Position numbers and translations under genes: made by a program
In this document: piece after piece, positions 26,698 through 35,218 of the stretch
How positions within the stretch are numbered: the stretch's first letter is position 1
How the letters are laid out: every line of letters begins with the position of its first letter
The notes under the pieces: generated by a model
What the model saw: the letters and a program-made list of their open reading frames with translations, nothing else
Database searches by the model: none
What the model was told of the DNA's origin: nothing
DNA from: Bacteroidota bacterium
GTDB taxonomy: Bacteria > Bacteroidota > Bacteroidia > AKYH767-A > OLB10
Direction: 5' to 3'
Assembly (NCBI GenBank): GCA_025352785.1
Contig: JANXSD010000158.1
Coordinates: 1-37,481, forward strand
Length of the DNA stretch: 37,481 nt

Positions 26698-27267
26698 TTA
26701 CAACCCGATATTAAATCCAATACGAATAATCGGATTTTGATAATACGAGTAACGATCTTGAATCACATCGAAAAGTACCATCAAATTAATAGAAGCATTT
26801 CCTCCGGCTGATTGCGAGTATCCCCCTCCTATTAAAAGACTTTCAATGTTTGCTCTTTTCTGTCGGTAAGTTATATCATCTAATACATCGGAATTGATAA
26901 GTGAATATTCAGCGTAAGCTATGGCCGAAGGAATTACTTGATACTGACCAAATACACGACCACCATAATCGCTAGATGTATAGGATCCAGTTCCAAACTG
27001 ATTTCTATTGTCTTTAAGATAACTATACGATGGCCCTCCGCCCATTGAAAATTTTTCAGTTACTTTATAACCTAATATCGGTGCTAAATAAACATACGTA
27101 ATTGTACCAAATTGCAATCCAATATCTCCCCCAGCAAATAAACGATCTTTGAGAGGTGGTTTTTGCTCGCGTTGTGGGTCTTCTGGTCGATGTACAATCG
27201 TATCTTGACCATACGTAAAAAACGATAGTAAGCAAATTGAAATGATGATTGTGAAGGCTTTTTTCAT
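26698..27267 (-). CDS. Putative outer-membrane beta-barrel protein
   Basis: Start at ATG 27267 gives 189 residues with a signal peptide (MKKAFTIIISICLLSFFTYGQ). Residues 27-40 are Pro/Arg/Lys-rich (HRPEDPQREQKPPLKDR). The rest alternates short aromatic and glycine strands (AGGDIGLQFGTITYVYLAP, FSMGGGPSYSYL, RIGFNIGL at the very end), as expected for an eight-strand-type beta-barrel. Function unknown. A TATCTTTG promoter box lies about 18 bases upstream in the 45-bp gap to the divergent SDR gene. Confidence 0.75.
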   Translation of the reverse strand: MKKAFTIIISICLLSFFTYGQDTIVHRPEDPQREQKPPLKDRLFAGGDIGLQFGTITYVYLAPILGYKVTEKFSMGGGPSYSYLKDNRNQFGTGSYTSSDYGGRVFGQYQVIPSAIAYAEYSLINSDVLDDITYRQKRANIESLLIGGGYSQSAGGNASINLMVLFDVIQDRYSYYQNPIIRIGFNIGL

Positions 27268-27284
27268 AGAAACAATTGTACTTT

Positions 27285-27313
27285 CAAAGATAAAGAATTT
27301 CTTTGCATTCAAA
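27285..27313 (-). promoter_or_regulatory. Bacteroidota-type promoter for the beta-barrel protein gene
   Basis: On the minus strand TTTG (27313-27310) is followed after 17 bases by TATCTTTG (27292-27285), a full TAnnTTTG match. Spacing is slightly short of the usual 19-21. The ATG is 18 bases beyond the -7 box. The -33 box touches the start codon of the divergent SDR gene. Confidence 0.45.
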
Positions 27314-28023
27314 TGAACGAAAAAAATACATGGTTTGTTGTAACAGGTGCTTCCAATGGCATTGGTTATGAAACGGCACTGCAACTATCCAAGCAGCCTG
27401 GAATACAAGTACTAGCAATTGCGCGTACGAAAGATAAACTTGACCTCTTAAAACAGGAAGCGGGATCATCATTGCAAACAATGGTTTTCGATCTTGAAAA
27501 ACAAGATGCGAATAAGGTTCTTAAATGGTTTCAATCTCATGATATTGACGAAGTACTAGGCATCGTCCATAACGCAGGATTTCTCATTAACAAACCCTTT
27601 GCAACCATCACGAAAGAGGATCTTGAAAAAAGTTACCGTGTAAATGTTTTTGCTCCTTTTCTTTTGACACAATGCTTACTTCCATTATTGAAAAAATCGA
27701 ATAAAGCACATGTGATTCATATTAGTAGCATGGGCGGGGTTCAAGGAAGTTCAAAATTTGCTGGACTTAGTGCTTATAGTTCTAGTAAAGGTGCCTTAAG
27801 TATTTTAACAGAATGCTTAGCTCTTGAATTTGGTGATGACAAAATTAGTGTGAATTGTTTAGCCATAGGGGCTGTACAAACTGAAATGTTAGCGCATGCT
27901 TTTCCAGGATATGAAGCTCCACTAAAACCAGCTGAAATGGGAGAATTTGTTTCATGGTTTGCATTAAATGGAAGTCGATTTTTTAATGGAAAAATTCTTC
28001 CTGTTGCATTATCAACACCATAA
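27313..28023 (+). CDS. Short-chain dehydrogenase/reductase
   Basis: The 236-residue classical SDR has TGASNGIG (11-18), HNAG (87-90, with His replacing the first Asn of the usual NNAG), Ser138/139 and Tyr155-x3-Lys159 (YSSSKGA). IARTKDKLDLL after the second strand is compatible with NADPH. The substrate is unknown, and sepiapterin-reductase-like or 3-oxoacyl-ACP reductase-like roles are both possible. The plsC start is 4 bases past its stop, so the two are almost certainly translated from one message, hinting at a lipid-related role. Confidence 0.86.
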   Translation: MNEKNTWFVVTGASNGIGYETALQLSKQPGIQVLAIARTKDKLDLLKQEAGSSLQTMVFDLEKQDANKVLKWFQSHDIDEVLGIVHNAGFLINKPFATITKEDLEKSYRVNVFAPFLLTQCLLPLLKKSNKAHVIHISSMGGVQGSSKFAGLSAYSSSKGALSILTECLALEFGDDKISVNCLAIGAVQTEMLAHAFPGYEAPLKPAEMGEFVSWFALNGSRFFNGKILPVALSTP

Positions 28024-28027
28024 ATTG

Positions 28028-28768
28028 ATGATGGATCTTATTTCAAGAATATTCCGAATTATCTTCAGTATTTATTGTGCAATCTTTTTTTTAATTTCCT
28101 TTCCGATTGTAATTCCATTGTACTTTTTAGTATTTAATTTATTTTCGAAAGATAAGTCGCCACATATTGCGCATGCTATTTCCAGAGTTTGGGCGAGATA
28201 TTTACTTGTGATTTTTATGATTCATTTAAAAGTGGAGAACAAAAATTATATCGACAGCAATCAAACATATATTTTCGTAGCAAATCATCTTTCCATGCTT
28301 GACATTCCAATTTACGCTTTGGCATGTACGAATACTTTTCGATTTTTATCCAAGGCTGAGCTGGGTAAAGTTCCATTGTTAGGATATGTAATTCGCAAAT
28401 TGTATATTACTGTAAACAGAAAAGATAAACATGATCGAAGTAAAAGCATTGAGAAAATGTTAGCTTCGTTAAAGGAAGGCATCTCTGTTTTTTTAGCTCC
28501 TGAAGGAACGCGAAATGCATCATCAGAAAAACTTTTACCATTTAAAGAAGGTGCATTCCGATTAGCTATTTCTGCGCAGTTGCCCATTGCAGTTTTAACA
28601 ATTCGTAACTCACAAAAATTATTAGCACCAGCACGACCGTTTGAAATGTGTCCCGGCAAAATTGTTGGCCGATGGAGCCTACCTATCAGCACCATCGGCA
28701 TGACCGAAAAAGATCTTCCTCTGCTTATCGAACTCGTTCGTAATGCAATGATGAAAGATCTTGATTAG
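28028..28768 (+). CDS. plsC: 1-acyl-sn-glycerol-3-phosphate acyltransferase
   Basis: I start at ATG 28028 (246 residues), because an upstream frame overlaps the SDR gene. PlsC converts lysophosphatidic acid to phosphatidic acid in phospholipid synthesis. Catalytic motif I is NHLSMLD with His87-x4-Asp92, motif III is PEGTRN (158-163), and the Phe/Leu-Ser-Lys-Ala-Glu-Leu segment (FLSKAELGKVP) between them is the acceptor-binding block. Two hydrophobic segments at about 8-38 and 55-65 associate it with the inner membrane. It is coupled to the upstream SDR. Confidence 0.92.
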   Translation: MMDLISRIFRIIFSIYCAIFFLISFPIVIPLYFLVFNLFSKDKSPHIAHAISRVWARYLLVIFMIHLKVENKNYIDSNQTYIFVANHLSMLDIPIYALACTNTFRFLSKAELGKVPLLGYVIRKLYITVNRKDKHDRSKSIEKMLASLKEGISVFLAPEGTRNASSEKLLPFKEGAFRLAISAQLPIAVLTIRNSQKLLAPARPFEMCPGKIVGRWSLPISTIGMTEKDLPLLIELVRNAMMKDLD

Positions 28769-28787
28769 TTTTTTTGCAAGGCTATTC

Positions 28788-28954
28788 TTAAACCAACTGC
28801 CAATATGTTTTAGTGTGATCTACTTGTCCTTTATCACCAATACTTCTTAAAAAAAAGTTCCGTAGGCAAAGGCTATGCAACGATTTTTTTAAATCGTCTT
28901 GATAAAAAATTACATCGCAACTCTGGACTAAAACATATTGGTAATTGGTATTAA
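28788..28954. repeat. Long imperfect palindrome between convergent genes
   Basis: A 23-base arm at 28792-28814 is matched in inverse by 28927-28949 with 21 of 23 identities; both arms continue to a TTAA (28788-28791 and 28951-28954). Inside, further partial symmetry (TTTATCA...AAAAAAA on each side) extends the pairing, and a smaller perfect hairpin (ACGATTT/AAATCGT, 28880-28897) sits in the right half. It fills nearly the whole gap between plsC and the convergent 28958 gene. It may be a bidirectional terminator, a MITE-like element or a structured RNA. Confidence 0.65.
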
Positions 28955-28957
28955 CCA

Positions 28958-29335
28958 TCATTTAGGTAGTTTACCATCTATAATTTCGTACATGTTTAGA
29001 CCGTTTATTTCTGTAACAGGAATTTGACTATTCAGAAAACAAATGGCAGTTAGAATAATGTCGGGATCAATAATTTTCTTTGGATCGTATTTTAGCAGGA
29101 TACAGTTTTCGTTTTTTACATATCCGCTAAAATGTAGATCAGCAAAGCACGCCAGCTGACGATTGATCCTCCTAACACCTTGCTCATCCAAGGCAGGCAC
29201 TTTCAGGATCATGTCTTTCCATTTTGTCTGATCTTGAGCAGCTGTTTTCAAAGCTACACATAAACCAAGATGAAAGATTATTTGCCTTAAGACCACGTCA
29301 CAATATAGTCTCCGATGAAAATTAGAATGGAGCAT
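28958..29335 (-). CDS. Small, probably exported protein, HMA-like second half
   Basis: The 125-residue frame starts at ATG 29335. The N-terminus (HRRLYCDVV then LRQIIFHLGLCVALKTAAQ) looks like a signal peptide with cleavage near TAA-QDQ. The remainder (ILKVPALDEQGVRRINRQL, HFSGYVKNENCILLKYDPKKI, DIILTAICFLNSQIPV) has the beta-alpha-beta rhythm of a ferredoxin-like heavy-metal-associated fold, but the Cys-x-x-Cys metal motif is missing. No family is certain. It is convergent with plsC and divergent from acetyl-CoA synthetase. Confidence 0.6.
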   Translation of the reverse strand: MLHSNFHRRLYCDVVLRQIIFHLGLCVALKTAAQDQTKWKDMILKVPALDEQGVRRINRQLACFADLHFSGYVKNENCILLKYDPKKIIDPDIILTAICFLNSQIPVTEINGLNMYEIIDGKLPK

Positions 29336-29385
29336 TTTCTGAATTCTCTTGCATTTTAAAATATTATTTTTTCAATTTGAAAATG

Positions 29386-29417
29386 ATTGTTCCGTACCAA
29401 ATCAATTGTTAATTTTG
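29386..29417 (+). promoter_or_regulatory. Bacteroidota-type promoter for acetyl-CoA synthetase
   Basis: ATTG (29386-29389), 20 bases, then TAATTTTG (29410-29417), a full TAnnTTTG match with good spacing. The start codon at 29443 leaves a leader of about 20 bases. Confidence 0.55.
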
Positions 29418-29442
29418 AAAAATACCTCCAGACACCCTCTCT

Positions 29443-30975
29443 ATGAATCATCGTATCCATACTATGACCGATTATAAAACGGCATATCAAAACAGCGTAG
29501 CACAACCAGAAAAATTCTGGGCGGATATTGCGGAGAATTTTACGTGGATAAAACCTTGGGATGAAATATTAAAATGGGACTTCGATAATTTTAATGTAGA
29601 GTGGTTCAAAGGTGCTAAGTTGAATATCACTGAGAATTGTTTAGATCGACATCTTGAAACACGCGGAGATGAGGTTGCAATAATCTGGGAAGCGAATAAT
29701 CCTGATACGCCTTCTCGACATATTACTTACCGACAATTACATGCTGAAGTTTGTAAGGCTGCTAACATGTTAAAATCGATTGGTGTTATGAAAGGTGATC
29801 GTATTTGTATTTATTTACCGATGGTACCGGAGGCTGCTATTTCGATGCTTGCATGTGCACGTATTGGTGCGATACATTCAATTGTATTTGCAGGATTTTC
29901 TGCGCAGTCACTTTCGGATAGAATCAATGATTCCAATTGCGAATATGTAATCACTGCAGATGGTTCGTATCGTGGTGCAAAAGCGCTTGTGCTTAAAGAT
30001 ATTGTTGACGAAGCATTAACATCATGTGCATCTGTAAAGAATGTAATTGTTTTACGTCATACAATTTCTGAAATAAAATTTCAAACAGGAAGAGATTTAT
30101 GGTGGCATGAATTAATAAAAGATCAATCGGAAAATTGCGCACCCGAAATGATGGATGCAGAAGATATGTTATTCATACTTTATACTTCTGGATCAACAGG
30201 AAAACCAAAAGGTGTTGTGCATACTACTGCTGGTTACATGGTTTGGGCATGGTATACTTTTATAAATGTTTTTCAATATGAACATAAAGATATTTATTGG
30301 TGTACTGCTGATGTAGGTTGGATTACTGGACACTCTTACATTGTTTACGGACCATTACTCGCAGGAGGAACAACATTAATGTTCGAGGGGATCCCTACTT
30401 ATCCTGATGCAGGAAGATTCTGGCAAGTGATCGATAAACATAAAGTAAATATTTTTTACACAGCACCAACTGCCATTCGTTCTTTAATGGCTCATGGTGA
30501 TGCATTTGTTTATCCTTATTCATTAGCAACATTAAAAACGATCGGATCTGTTGGCGAACCTATCAACGAAGAAGCTTGGCAATGGTATTATGATAACATC
30601 GGAAAAGGAAATTGTTCGCTTATCGATACGTGGTGGCAAACCGAAACTGGTGGTGTAATGATTTCGCCTCTCGCGCATATTACTCCTGTGAAACCAACTT
30701 ATGCTACATTACCATTACCAGGAGTGCAAACAATTTTAGTTGATGCAAATGGTGTAGAATTAATTGGTGATAATGTTGAAGGAAATCTTTGCATTAAATT
30801 TCCATGGCCAGGAATGTTGCGCACTACTTACGGAGATCATGAACGTTGTCGCTTAAATTATTTTGCAACCTACAAAGGACTTTATTTTACTGGTGATGGA
30901 TGCCGTCGTGACAATGATGGTAATTATCGAATCATTGGTCGTGTTGATGATGTGATTAATGTTTCCGGATACTGA
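29443..30975 (+). CDS. acs: Acetyl-CoA synthetase, N-terminal domain (ended by in-frame TGA)
   Basis: The 510 residues match the large domain of Acs, which activates acetate to acetyl-CoA. The ATP motif YTSGSTGKPKG is intact. WCTADVGWITGHSYIVYGPL and DTWWQTETGG are Acs signatures, and W in DTWWQTE restricts the pocket to acetate. The hinge GRVDDVINVSGY is followed directly by TGA (30973-30975) where the family has an arginine (GHRLGT is usual), so CGA to TGA would explain it. Residues after the stop continue in frame. As read, the protein lacks the mobile C-terminal domain and catalytic lysine. An alternative start is ATG 29464. Confidence 0.88.
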   Translation: MNHRIHTMTDYKTAYQNSVAQPEKFWADIAENFTWIKPWDEILKWDFDNFNVEWFKGAKLNITENCLDRHLETRGDEVAIIWEANNPDTPSRHITYRQLHAEVCKAANMLKSIGVMKGDRICIYLPMVPEAAISMLACARIGAIHSIVFAGFSAQSLSDRINDSNCEYVITADGSYRGAKALVLKDIVDEALTSCASVKNVIVLRHTISEIKFQTGRDLWWHELIKDQSENCAPEMMDAEDMLFILYTSGSTGKPKGVVHTTAGYMVWAWYTFINVFQYEHKDIYWCTADVGWITGHSYIVYGPLLAGGTTLMFEGIPTYPDAGRFWQVIDKHKVNIFYTAPTAIRSLMAHGDAFVYPYSLATLKTIGSVGEPINEEAWQWYYDNIGKGNCSLIDTWWQTETGGVMISPLAHITPVKPTYATLPLPGVQTILVDANGVELIGDNVEGNLCIKFPWPGMLRTTYGDHERCRLNYFATYKGLYFTGDGCRRDNDGNYRIIGRVDDVINVSGY

Positions 30976-31338
30976 TTAGGAACAGTAGAAGTTGAAAATG
31001 CAATTAACGAACATCCGCATGTTATTGAATCGGCAGTGGTAGGTTATCCTCATGCAATTAAAGGTCAAGGAATTTATGCTTTTGTGATTTGTGATCACTT
31101 ACCTGAAAATGCGAATGGCTCGCGACAAGAAATTTTAGCTGTTGTAAGCAAAGCCATAGGACCTATTGCGAAGCCTGATAAAATTCAATTTGTGATTGGA
31201 CTTCCTAAAACACGATCGGGGAAAATCATGCGACGAATACTTCGTAAAATTGCAGAAGGTGAGATGTCGAATTTAGGTGATACCTCCACGCTATTAGATC
31301 CTGCTATTGTGGAAAGTATTAAAGAAGGGGCGTTGTAA
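30976..31338 (+). pseudogene. acs: Acetyl-CoA synthetase, C-terminal domain after the stop
   Basis: The same frame continues [36 protein letters not shown], then [17 protein letters not shown], the Acs C-terminal domain with the A10 lysine (Lys594 in read-through numbering), the residue usually regulated by acetylation. Read-through would give 631 residues, a normal Acs length. No ATG sits at the beginning; a GTG at 31036 is the first candidate for separate initiation and would omit part of the domain. Confidence 0.85.
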
Positions 31339-31360
31339 GAGGAAAGATAATTTTTTGTCT

Positions 31361-31394
31361 TTTGATGAAATTAAAACAAAAAATACTATATTTG
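31361..31394 (+). promoter_or_regulatory. Possible promoter for the SprB-repeat gene
   Basis: TTTG (31361-31364) and TATATTTG (31387-31394) are separated by 22 bases, slightly long. The -7 box is an exact TAnnTTTG. It lies before the hairpin at 31417, so that hairpin would fall in its leader. Confidence 0.3.
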
Positions 31395-31416
31395 ATCAAG
31401 AAATACTGTTATTAGT

Positions 31417-31455
31417 TAGAGTTTTGAGCTTTCAAAACTCTATTTAGATTGTTTT
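31417..31455 (+). terminator. Hairpin, probable terminator of acetyl-CoA synthetase
   Basis: A perfect 11-bp stem (TAGAGTTTTGA, loop GCTT, TCAAAACTCTA, 31417-31442) is followed by a T-rich tract (TTTAGATTGTTTTT). It starts 79 bases past the acs stop. If the promoter-like sequence upstream is used, it could instead be a leader hairpin. Confidence 0.6.
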
Positions 31456-31567
31456 TATGTGATGCAGAAAAAGTAGCATATTGATATTTTTATTGTTTTT
31501 GTAAATTGATATTTAATTCAAATTTTAGTCATATAATTAATATTGAACATCTAAAATAAATCTATTT

Positions 31568-33560
31568 ATGAAAGCAATTTTAACTAAGTACAAATTTGTT
31601 GGAGCATTAATTTTATTTTTTGCCCCCCCCCGCATTTGCACAAGTAGGTGTGGTAGTTAACCTTTCACATTTCGAAGGAGGTTATAACGTGAGTTGCAAC
31701 GGGGCTTACGATGGAACAATTGAAGCAATAGCAATAGGATCTAATGGGCCGTTTTTTTATGCTTGGAGTAATGGTGCAACTACCTCTTCAATACAAAATA
31801 TACCAGCAGGAGTTTATACGGTAACAGTCACTGATTTTAGCAATGCTACACATGCCAAAACTGTAGAATTATTTCAACCCGATGGTATGGCTGTTCATTT
31901 ATATGCGCATGAATTTGATGGAGGGACTAATATTTCAAAACAAGGAGAAAATGATGGCATAATCGAAGCTTCCGTTTTAGGTGGAACACCTCCATACAGT
32001 TATGTTTGGAGTAATGGACAAAACGATCCTCATATTGAAGGATTAGTTCAAGGAACATATTCATTATCAGTAACAGATGCAACCAACTGCACTGCAATTG
32101 CTAATGTTACGCTTATCGAACCCTCGCAATTGCATATTACAAGTATAACAAGCCAAACACACATTGGATACAATCTTACTTGTTTCAATTCACATAATGG
32201 CAATATTGATTTAAGTGTTTCCGGTGGAATACCGCCTTACAGATATCAATGGAATAATGGCAGTTTTGATGAGGACCAGACAAGTCTTGAAGCTGGTCAT
32301 TACATGGTTCGTGTGTTTGACAGAAATAATGCTGAGGTAGATGGGCAAATAACCTTAACACAACCTAACGAATTAATTCTAAGCTTTACAAAATCACAAT
32401 TTCAAGGAAACTATAATATAAGTTGTTATGGTTGTGCGAATGGAACCATCCAAGCAAATGTAATCGGCGGGGTAACTCCATACACTTATAATTGGGGCAC
32501 TTCGCAAACAACTCAAACTATTTCGAATTTAACTATAGGTTCGTATGGGATACATTTAATAGATGCAAATGGATGTATTGTAAGTAATGAAACACCAATG
32601 CTACAACCCGATCGTGAAGATTGGACCATGAGTGGAAATGCTAATACGAATTCTACAACACAATTTATTGGAACGAGTGATTCTACTGATTTGGTTTTTA
32701 AAACGAATAACATTGAATCTTTTCGAATAAAAAGTAATGGCGAACTAAAAGCTACTCATTTATCAGGAACTGGTGAATCTTTATTAGTAGTTGATAGTCT
32801 TGGCACCTTTTCAAGAAAGGGAATAATTGTAGTCAACCCTCCCAATGGCTGTACTAGCATAAATGTTTTGCCATGGTATCAAGCTCAATCAAATACTAAT
32901 GATGTTTGGAGTTGCAATCGACGATTTGGGTTAGGAACAAATGCTCCTACTGAAAAATTACACGTAGCAGGAAATTCGATTTTTACACTTGACCTTACAT
33001 CGTTGCAATTTATTCCAGTTCTAGTTAGCGCCCCTATGATAAAAGGAGTTAATTCTTATTCAACAAAAGCCAATCCTGATTACACATGGTATCAAGATAA
33101 CACTACGGGTATTTTTCACCCAAGCAATCATACTCTAGGATTTTCAGTTGATGGATCAGAAGCAATGCGTCTAATAAAAAACACAACTGGAGAAACAACT
33201 GTTTTAGTAGGATTTAGCGCTGCAAACCTTTCTTATTCTCTTGCATCTACGCCTTATAAAATGTTGGTAGATGGAAAATTTGGAGCTAATGAAATCTATT
33301 GCTCCATGGGAACACCAAGTTGGCCAGATTATGTTTTTAATAAAGAACATAAGCTGCTAAGCTTTGTAGAACTCAAGAATTTCTTAAAGGAAAATAAACA
33401 CTTACCTGGCATTCCAGCGGCTAATGAAATTGCAGAAACGGGAATGAACCTTGGCAAATTAGTTCCTGCATCTTACGAAAAAATTGAAGAACTTTACTTG
33501 TATGTTATTCAGTTAGAAGAGAGGATTAAAGAACTGGAACGGTATATTGAAAAAAAATAA
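31568..33560 (+). CDS. SprB-repeat secreted protein, out of frame at a poly-C tract
   Basis: ATG 31568 opens a signal peptide (MKAILTKYKFVGALILFF) that runs into nine C at 31623-31631. As read, this frame stops at TAA 31658-31660 after 30 residues. With one C fewer the frame reads APPAFAQVGVV, an ideal signal-peptidase site (AFA before Q), and continues for about 640 residues to 33560. The mature part has four ~79-residue SprB repeats (YNVSCNGAYDGTIEA type, ending YxVxVTD...P). A tail-fibre-like region follows, then a C-terminal block with LKENKHLPGIP and a coiled coil (EKIEELYLYVIQLEERIKEL). SprB repeats occur in adhesins secreted by Bacteroidota. No classical T9SS sorting domain is seen. 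Confidence 0.85.
31623..31631 (+). repeat. Poly-C tract (nine C) in a signal peptide
   Basis: Nine consecutive C in otherwise AT-rich coding DNA, located at codons 19-22 just before the predicted signal-peptidase site. Length 8 or 11 would put the gene in frame. Nine puts it out of frame. This is the form of a slipped-strand phase-variation tract. Confidence 0.85.
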
Positions 33561-33580
33561 TATTTAATTAATTTATAAAA

Positions 33581-35218
33581 ATGGAATTTAATTTTCAAAA
33601 GAGAAGTAAATTTTTGCTTTTTATTTTACTAATTATTATCGATTTATTTGCAAATGTAAATCTTATAAATGCACAACAATATGTGCAAAGAGAATTAGAT
33701 TTCAATGGTAGGGATACATATGCAAATGCTGTACTTCGTAATTCAGATTCAACTTATTATATTTTAGCTGCTACTTATGACACTTTGCCAAATCAAAAAC
33801 TTATTTTAATAAAGACAGATTCTTTATTAAATGTGAATTGGGCAAAAGGGTTTAATAAAGATTCAGCAAAATTAAATTCCGATAATATAATAAAAGCATC
33901 TGATACAACTTTGCTCATATTTGGAAGTTCGTATTCATCATCCGATCATACATCTTACATTATTAAAACTGACTTAAGCGGAGATACTTTATGGACAAGG
34001 GAAATTATGCTAAATGGTTACAGTGTTCATTTAAATTATCTCGATATAATAAGTGACACTTTGTTACTATATGGAAATTATAATGTTACTTTTAATGATT
34101 ACACTGCTAAATCCATTCTAGTTAAACTTAATATAAACAATGGTCAACTTATTGAAGCTACTTCATACAATTTGAGTTCACATATTACTACTTACTTTAG
34201 CAAAGCAGTAAGGTATTCGTCAATTAATTCAAAAGGATATTTTATAATGGGATTAGGCATTCGTGATACGTTATCTTATGTTACAGATTTAATATTAATC
34301 AAACTTAATAATGATTTATCCTTTAACAAGGCAATAGTTATTCCTTCAGATTCTAGACCGTCTTTATTTGATGAGTTAGCGATAAATGAAAATAGTAATA
34401 AAATACTTTGCGGATTTACTTATGCTGATACAATTGGGCAAATAGGTAAATATTGCTACGTTGAATTCGATAGCTTACTAAATATCAACTGGTCTATGAA
34501 ATATCACTTTACAAATGGCTACGCTGGATTGTCAGGTGTTAAATACGTTCCCAAGAATAATACAATAGTTTGCGCTGACAATTCTACGGTATATGAATTA
34601 GACAGTACAGGAAATATTCTTGGATTTAATAGAACTTATTCGGATCCATTATATCCTTTGATTTTAGGTAATTATTATGCTAGTGATTATCGTGATAATA
34701 AAATTAGTTGGATTGGCGAAGTTTCTAACAATCTTGCAGTTTTAAAGCATAAAATTCTAATTTCTGTAACTGACTTACATGGCATAGGGTGTAGTAATCA
34801 GACTACACAATCTCTGATTACTGACCCTTTAATCGTCTTTCCATATAATGATACTAGTTTAATCGCAACTTCTTTTATATTGGAAAGTGCAGAGATAATT
34901 CATGTATCAAACATTAGTCTTAACTCAAATCTAATTTGTAATACAGCTACTTCGATTAATTCAATTTTTGATAATTTAAATAATATAAATTTTTATCCTG
35001 ATCCATGTTTGGATGTACTGCAATTTAAAATTGATAATTCAATTCTTGGAAATAGTAGTATAAATATATTTTCATCCTTTGGCAATCTGATTTATGAAGG
35101 ACAAATTAGCGGAAATTCAGGCCAGATTGATATGTCTAGATTTCGATCAGGTGTTTATTTCATAAAAATTTCTAGTGCGTTATATTCAGGAAAATTTATT
35201 AAAATAATAAAATTATGA
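33581..35218 (+). CDS. T9SS-secreted protein with propeller-like repeats
   Basis: The 545-residue protein has a signal peptide (LLFILLIIIDLFANVNLINAQ) preceded by a basic start. The body shows repeated strands of the type YIIKTDLSGDTLWTR and LILIKTDSLLNVNWAKGFN, as in beta-propeller or delta-60-like repeat proteins. The last ~75 residues are a type A T9SS sorting domain: YPDPCLDVLQF, then INIFSSFGNLIYEGQ and RFRSGVYFIKI. It would be exported and attached to the surface or released. It starts 20 bases after the SprB-repeat gene, and its stop overlaps the next start (ATGA). Confidence 0.83.
   Translation: MEFNFQKRSKFLLFILLIIIDLFANVNLINAQQYVQRELDFNGRDTYANAVLRNSDSTYYILAATYDTLPNQKLILIKTDSLLNVNWAKGFNKDSAKLNSDNIIKASDTTLLIFGSSYSSSDHTSYIIKTDLSGDTLWTREIMLNGYSVHLNYLDIISDTLLLYGNYNVTFNDYTAKSILVKLNINNGQLIEATSYNLSSHITTYFSKAVRYSSINSKGYFIMGLGIRDTLSYVTDLILIKLNNDLSFNKAIVIPSDSRPSLFDELAINENSNKILCGFTYADTIGQIGKYCYVEFDSLLNINWSMKYHFTNGYAGLSGVKYVPKNNTIVCADNSTVYELDSTGNILGFNRTYSDPLYPLILGNYYASDYRDNKISWIGEVSNNLAVLKHKILISVTDLHGIGCSNQTTQSLITDPLIVFPYNDTSLIATSFILESAEIIHVSNISLNSNLICNTATSINSIFDNLNNINFYPDPCLDVLQFKIDNSILGNSSINIFSSFGNLIYEGQISGNSGQIDMSRFRSGVYFIKISSALYSGKFIKIIKL

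Noticed and set aside
28312-28701. 129-codon open frame opposite plsC.
   Set aside because: Fully antisense to a gene whose catalytic motifs are intact.
30973-30975. Reading the acs TGA as a recoded sense codon (Trp or selenocysteine).
   Set aside because: Other genes here end in TGA (for example at 14898, 15515 and 35218) and Trp is written TGG throughout. The expected residue is Arg, not Trp or Cys.
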